Shown here: in pieces, positions 6,602-9,155 of the stretch
How the letters are laid out: each line of letters begins with the position of its first letter
How positions within the stretch are numbered: position 1 is the stretch's first letter
NCBI GenBank assembly: GCA_041752455.1
Contig: JBGSWL010000097.1
Location: 1 to 9,155, forward strand
Length of the DNA stretch: 9,155 bases
Direction: 5' to 3'
Source of the DNA: JBGSWL01 sp041752455
Lineage (GTDB): Bacteria > Pseudomonadota > Alphaproteobacteria > Rhizobiales > Rhizobiaceae
The notes under the pieces: model-generated
Told to the model about the DNA's origin: nothing
Database searches by the model: none
Seen by the model: the letters and a program-made list of their open reading frames with translations, nothing else
Position numbers and translations under genes: made by a program

Positions 6602-8128
6602 TCATTGCGAAAGGATCGCGATGTAGCGTTCCGCAATGGCGCGCATCGGATCGTCCTTGGTGTCGAGTTCCAGAAACCTGCGGTAGGCCGTCACGGCTTC
6701 GGCGTTGCGCCCGGTATCGCGCAGGCTGTCTGCCATTGCGAGGTAGACAGCGGCATCTTCCGGGCTCTGTTTTGCCACCTCGCCGAGTTCTGCCAGGGCT
6801 TCCTCGTGCCGCCCCTGACGCTGCAGCATGATGGCATGCTCCCGGCGGTAAAGGGCCGTATCCGGGGAAAGTGCCGACGCGCGTTCATAGCGCAGCGCCG
6901 CACCCTGCCAGTCGTGCAAGATGGCCAGCATCCGACCGTGCGCGCTTTGGGCCTCAGCGTCATTGGGCGCATAATCTGCCGCGTCCCGGTAAATCCGCTC
7001 GGCTGCGGTGTGATCGCCCTTGACCAGATACATCGCCGCAAGTTCGGCAAAAGCCGGAAGATAGCCCGGGTCCAGTTCGAGGGCGCGGCGAAGAAGGATG
7101 ATGCCTTCCGCCGTGTCGCCGGCGGCCATCCTGATCTGGCCCGCTTTGGTCAGGTAGCGCGGATCGACGGGGCTCCACTCGGCAGCGTCCAGATAGTGCC
7201 GCACAGCGGCTGGCGCGTCGCCCGCCTTGAGCGCGAGCTCGGCAAACCCTTCTGCCGCCAACACATTTTTCGGGTCCAGATCGCGCAGGGTCTGGTAGGC
7301 CTGACGCGCACCATCGAAATCGCCCGAAACGAACAGTGCGTTGCCCAGATTGGCGCGGGCCGGAACGAAGTCCGGATCCAGCGCAAGCGCCGCGCGGTAT
7401 TCCACCAGGGCTGCGGTGGTGTCGCCCTCGTTGGCGCGTATCAGGCCAATCAGGTTGTGCGCCCATTTGGCATCCTCGTGACGCGACCGGATCAGGCGGC
7501 GTGCGAGGGTCGATGCCTGCACCGGCCGCGTTTCAAGCGTGGCTGCGAGGGCAACGAACGGGTCGAGAATGCCGAGGACAGCCGCAGCAGCATCGAAAAA
7601 ATACTGGCGTTCAGCAAGGTCGCCGACAGGCGGAAGGTCGATGACATCGACGCTGCCGCGGATGACCCGAAGGCGCAATTGCAGTGCGGCACCGGTGCAG
7701 TCGGCGTCACCACAAACGAACTCCCCGGCTATGCGGGTTTCGTAAGTGTTGAACATTTTCCGGGCGTGATAGACAAAGGACTCGATCGAAATGCCGGAGT
7801 CCGGAAACGAGAATTCGACCTCCCGGCTGGAAGGGAGACTGGCAATGGTCTCTTTGGAGGTTCCGGCCGCCAGTTTGACGTCGAGCAGTGCGTCCCACAG
7901 GCGATTGGCCACCACAGTCTCGGTCAAGCCGCGGTCTGCCAGCGCTTCCGGTACGGCGATGGGTTCGATGATCACCTGATTGCGGATGAATTGCCCGATC
8001 AGGATCGGGATCAGAACGACGACCAGAAGCAGAAGTGCCAGATTGAGCAGGGCGGACCGGATGTTTCTTGCCCACTCGTCGAAGCCGACAACCGAAAGAC
8101 GGCGAAGCACTCGTGGCCGGCCCCCCAC
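6602..8128 (-). CDS. Membrane-anchored TPR protein, possibly 5'-truncated
   Basis: A 508-codon frame. A hydrophobic helix (26-47, SALLNLALLLLVVVLIP) follows a basic N-terminus, suggesting a single membrane anchor with the bulk in the periplasm. Next comes a domain of about 170 residues with IIEPIAVPEAL (53-63) and a Cys pair at 139 and 144 that could form a disulfide. Residues 220-491 are eight consecutive TPR units of 34 residues each, a protein-interaction solenoid. The substrate or partner is unknown. The only upstream start is GTG 8128, which lies at the end of the neighbouring IS element and has no Shine-Dalgarno; GTG 8110 is the only other early start. The native 5' end was therefore probably removed or replaced by the insertion. 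It converges on the methyltransferase with a 75-bp gap that holds only weak GC hairpins. Confidence 0.75.
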   Translation of the reverse strand: MGGRPRVLRRLSVVGFDEWARNIRSALLNLALLLLVVVLIPILIGQFIRNQVIIEPIAVPEALADRGLTETVVANRLWDALLDVKLAAGTSKETIASLPSSREVEFSFPDSGISIESFVYHARKMFNTYETRIAGEFVCGDADCTGAALQLRLRVIRGSVDVIDLPPVGDLAERQYFFDAAAAVLGILDPFVALAATLETRPVQASTLARRLIRSRHEDAKWAHNLIGLIRANEGDTTAALVEYRAALALDPDFVPARANLGNALFVSGDFDGARQAYQTLRDLDPKNVLAAEGFAELALKAGDAPAAVRHYLDAAEWSPVDPRYLTKAGQIRMAAGDTAEGIILLRRALELDPGYLPAFAELAAMYLVKGDHTAAERIYRDAADYAPNDAEAQSAHGRMLAILHDWQGAALRYERASALSPDTALYRREHAIMLQRQGRHEEALAELGEVAKQSPEDAAVYLAMADSLRDTGRNAEAVTAYRRFLELDTKDDPMRAIAERYIAILSQ

Positions 8129-8147
8129 ATGTGGTCCGGGTTTAATG

Positions 8148-9014
8148 TTAGTGTATGACGGGTCTTGGCGCTACGGCGGGCGTGGCCGGCGAAGCTGGTC
8201 CGCGTTGCGCAGCAGGCCACAGGATAGCTTCCGGCGCGGGCGGTTTGTAGCCCAGCGATGAGTGTGGTCGCACCGTATTGTAATGCTGCCTCCACCCTTC
8301 GATGACGATCTGGGCTTCCTTCAGCGTGTAGAAGATTTCTCCATCGAGCAGTTCGTCGCGAAGCTTCGAGTTGAAGCTCTCGCAATACCCATTTTCCCAA
8401 GGGCTTCCGGGCATGATGTAGGCGGTCTTGGCACCGACGGTGGCAATCCATTCCCGCAACGCCTTGGCGATGAACTCCGGGCCGTTGTCGGATCGGATGT
8501 GGCCTGGGATGCCGCGCAGGATGAAGAGATCGGAGAGAACGTCGATCACGTCGACGGCCTTCAGCTTCCGGCTCACCCTGATGGAGATGCATTCCCTTGT
8601 GAACTCATCGATCACGTTGAGCATGCGGAATTTCCTTCCGTTGTGGGTGCGATCCTCGACGAAGTCGTAAGACCAGACATGGTTGGGATATTCCGGCCGA
8701 AGCCGGATGCACGAACCGTCATTCAGCCAGAGGCGGCCGCGTTTGGGCTGCTTTTGCGGAACTTTCAGCCCCTCACGCCGCCAGATCCGCTCGACCCGTT
8801 TGACGTTCACCACCCAGCCCGCACGGTGCAGCATCACCGTGATGCGGCGGTAGCCGTAGCGGCCATCTTGGATGGCGAGCGCGATGATGTCGGCGGTCAA
8901 GGCCGCTTCATCATCCGGCGTCGTAGGAACCATGCGCAGCGTGGAACGCTGCTGACCCAGAACACGGCAGGCCCGTCGTTCGGGAACGCCAAGCTCAGCA
9001 ACAACATGATCCAC
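8148..9014 (-). CDS. IS3-family transposase OrfB (DDE catalytic domain)
   Basis: Carries out strand cleavage and transfer for the IS. From GTG 9014 there are 288 codons. The N-terminal HTH_21-like part (RYGYRRITVMLHRAGW, 52-67) precedes an rve integrase core with D117 (WSYDFVED), D176 (RSDNGPEF) and E212 (NGYCESFNS). There are 35 residues between the last two, the DD(35)E spacing of IS3. RRACRVLGQQRST near the start resembles IS407-group proteins. The frame is intact and ends at TAA 8148. GTG 9014 is probably not the real start: the coding sense (KLLSPARRRACV) continues upstream to a slippery site in orfA, so the active product is likely an OrfAB fusion made by -1 frameshifting. Confidence 0.92.
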   Translation of the reverse strand: MDHVVAELGVPERRACRVLGQQRSTLRMVPTTPDDEAALTADIIALAIQDGRYGYRRITVMLHRAGWVVNVKRVERIWRREGLKVPQKQPKRGRLWLNDGSCIRLRPEYPNHVWSYDFVEDRTHNGRKFRMLNVIDEFTRECISIRVSRKLKAVDVIDVLSDLFILRGIPGHIRSDNGPEFIAKALREWIATVGAKTAYIMPGSPWENGYCESFNSKLRDELLDGEIFYTLKEAQIVIEGWRQHYNTVRPHSSLGYKPPAPEAILWPAAQRGPASPATPAVAPRPVIH

Positions 9015-9155
9015 GCAGGCACGGCGACGCGCGGGGCTGAGAAGTTTCCCCGAGCAGCTTCCGCCAGCCTCATCGTGTCCAGCGTCAGGTCGGAGACGGC
9101 GCGGCGAAGACGCGAGTTCTCCGTCTCAAGCTCCTTCAGCCGCTTGACCTGGTCG
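8897..9155 (-). CDS. IS3-family transposase OrfA, 3' part
   Basis: DNA-binding and multimerisation subunit of the IS3 transposase. The visible part reads KRLKELETENSRLRRAVSD then LTLDTMRLAEAARGNF, the leucine-zipper-like coiled coil and tail typical of IS407-type OrfA; the helix-turn-helix is outside the window. Related OrfA proteins, from memory, end at GNF followed by TGA. Here the codon after GNF (9040-9038) is TCA, so the frame reads on as unconserved sequence to TGA at 8897. The conserved part therefore ends at about 9041. Confidence 0.7.
   Translation of the reverse strand, partial: DQVKRLKELETENSRLRRAVSDLTLDTMRLAEAARGNFSAPRVAVPAWIMLLLSLAFPNDGPAVFWVSSVPRCAWFLRRRMMKRP
9044..9050 (-). 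other. Programmed -1 frameshift site GGGAAAC
   Basis: The heptamer G GGA AAC is phased exactly as X XXY YYZ in the orfA frame (codons CGG, GGA, AAC at 9052-9044). Slipping one base back enters the orfB frame at CTT CTC AGC, joining OrfA to LLSPARRR of OrfB. This is the standard way IS3 elements make the OrfAB transposase. Confidence 0.7.

Larger units (their letters stand above)
8125..9155 (-). mobile_element. IS3-family insertion sequence (IS407-like), partial
   Basis: The window contains the orfB-distal end and most of the transposase of an IS3-family element; the orfA-proximal end is to the right. The element end is estimated near 8125-8131, where a CCACATGTGG palindrome (8125-8134) lies about 20 bases beyond the orfB stop. 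The exact terminal repeat and target duplication cannot be defined with one end missing. It is inserted against the start of the TPR gene. Confidence 0.75.

Noticed and set aside
5902..6831. 309-codon plus-strand frame overlapping the methyltransferase
   Set aside because: Arg-rich shift of the methyltransferase frame that runs into the antisense of the TPR gene; the SAM motif lies in the other frame.
6560..8158. 532-codon open frame on the plus strand
   Set aside because: Antisense to the TPR gene, which shows eight regular 34-residue repeats; this frame shows no structure.
8011..8592. 193-codon minus-strand frame across the IS end
   Set aside because: Out-of-frame shadow of OrfB that crosses the IS boundary.
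1..9155. CRISPR array, tRNA or rRNA
   Set aside because: No regularly spaced repeats, cloverleaf or rRNA-like sequence noticed on either strand.

Overview
The window looks like high-GC alphaproteobacterial chromosome, most likely Hyphomicrobiales (Rhizobium/Mesorhizobium/Phyllobacterium-like). The best evidence is a nearly complete pyruvate carboxylase on the minus strand. Its catalytic residues fall exactly on the published Rhizobium etli numbering as I recall it (D549, Q552, K718, H747, H749, T882). The genus cannot be fixed from the sequence alone.

Layout. (1) 1-3238, minus: pyc, running off the left edge just before the biotinyl domain. (2) 3239-3400: pyc leader, with a good ribosome binding site, a weak promoter candidate and a 7-bp inverted repeat. 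(3) 3401-6526: a compact accessory locus, visibly less GC-rich than pyc in sampled lines, that looks like a small RiPP (ribosomally made, post-translationally modified peptide) cluster. On the minus strand it has a 52-residue precursor-like peptide (4586-4744) followed by a 360-residue HExxH protein (3401-4483). Divergently on the plus strand it has an ATP-grasp ligase-like protein (4864-5820) and a small class I SAM methyltransferase (5834-6526). (4) 6602-8128, minus: a membrane-anchored protein with eight TPRs. (5) about 8125-9155, minus: one end of an IS3-family element (IS407-like) with a complete DDE orfB, the 3' part of orfA and a GGGAAAC slippery heptamer. The IS end abuts the GTG start of the TPR gene, so that gene may be 5'-truncated.

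How the parts may work together (inference): the precursor carries two AIKP-headed ten-residue blocks in its C-terminal half, which may be the modified core. The HExxH protein, the ATP-grasp protein and the methyltransferase would be the modifying enzymes. The 119-bp divergent region holds a TTGACT -35-like box inside a 7-bp inverted repeat and a hairpin abutting the precursor's Shine-Dalgarno sequence. A strong hairpin lies between precursor and HExxH gene. These could let the peptide be made in excess of its enzyme. No transporter, protease or immunity gene is visible here. pyc, the TPR gene and the IS have no evident functional link with this locus.
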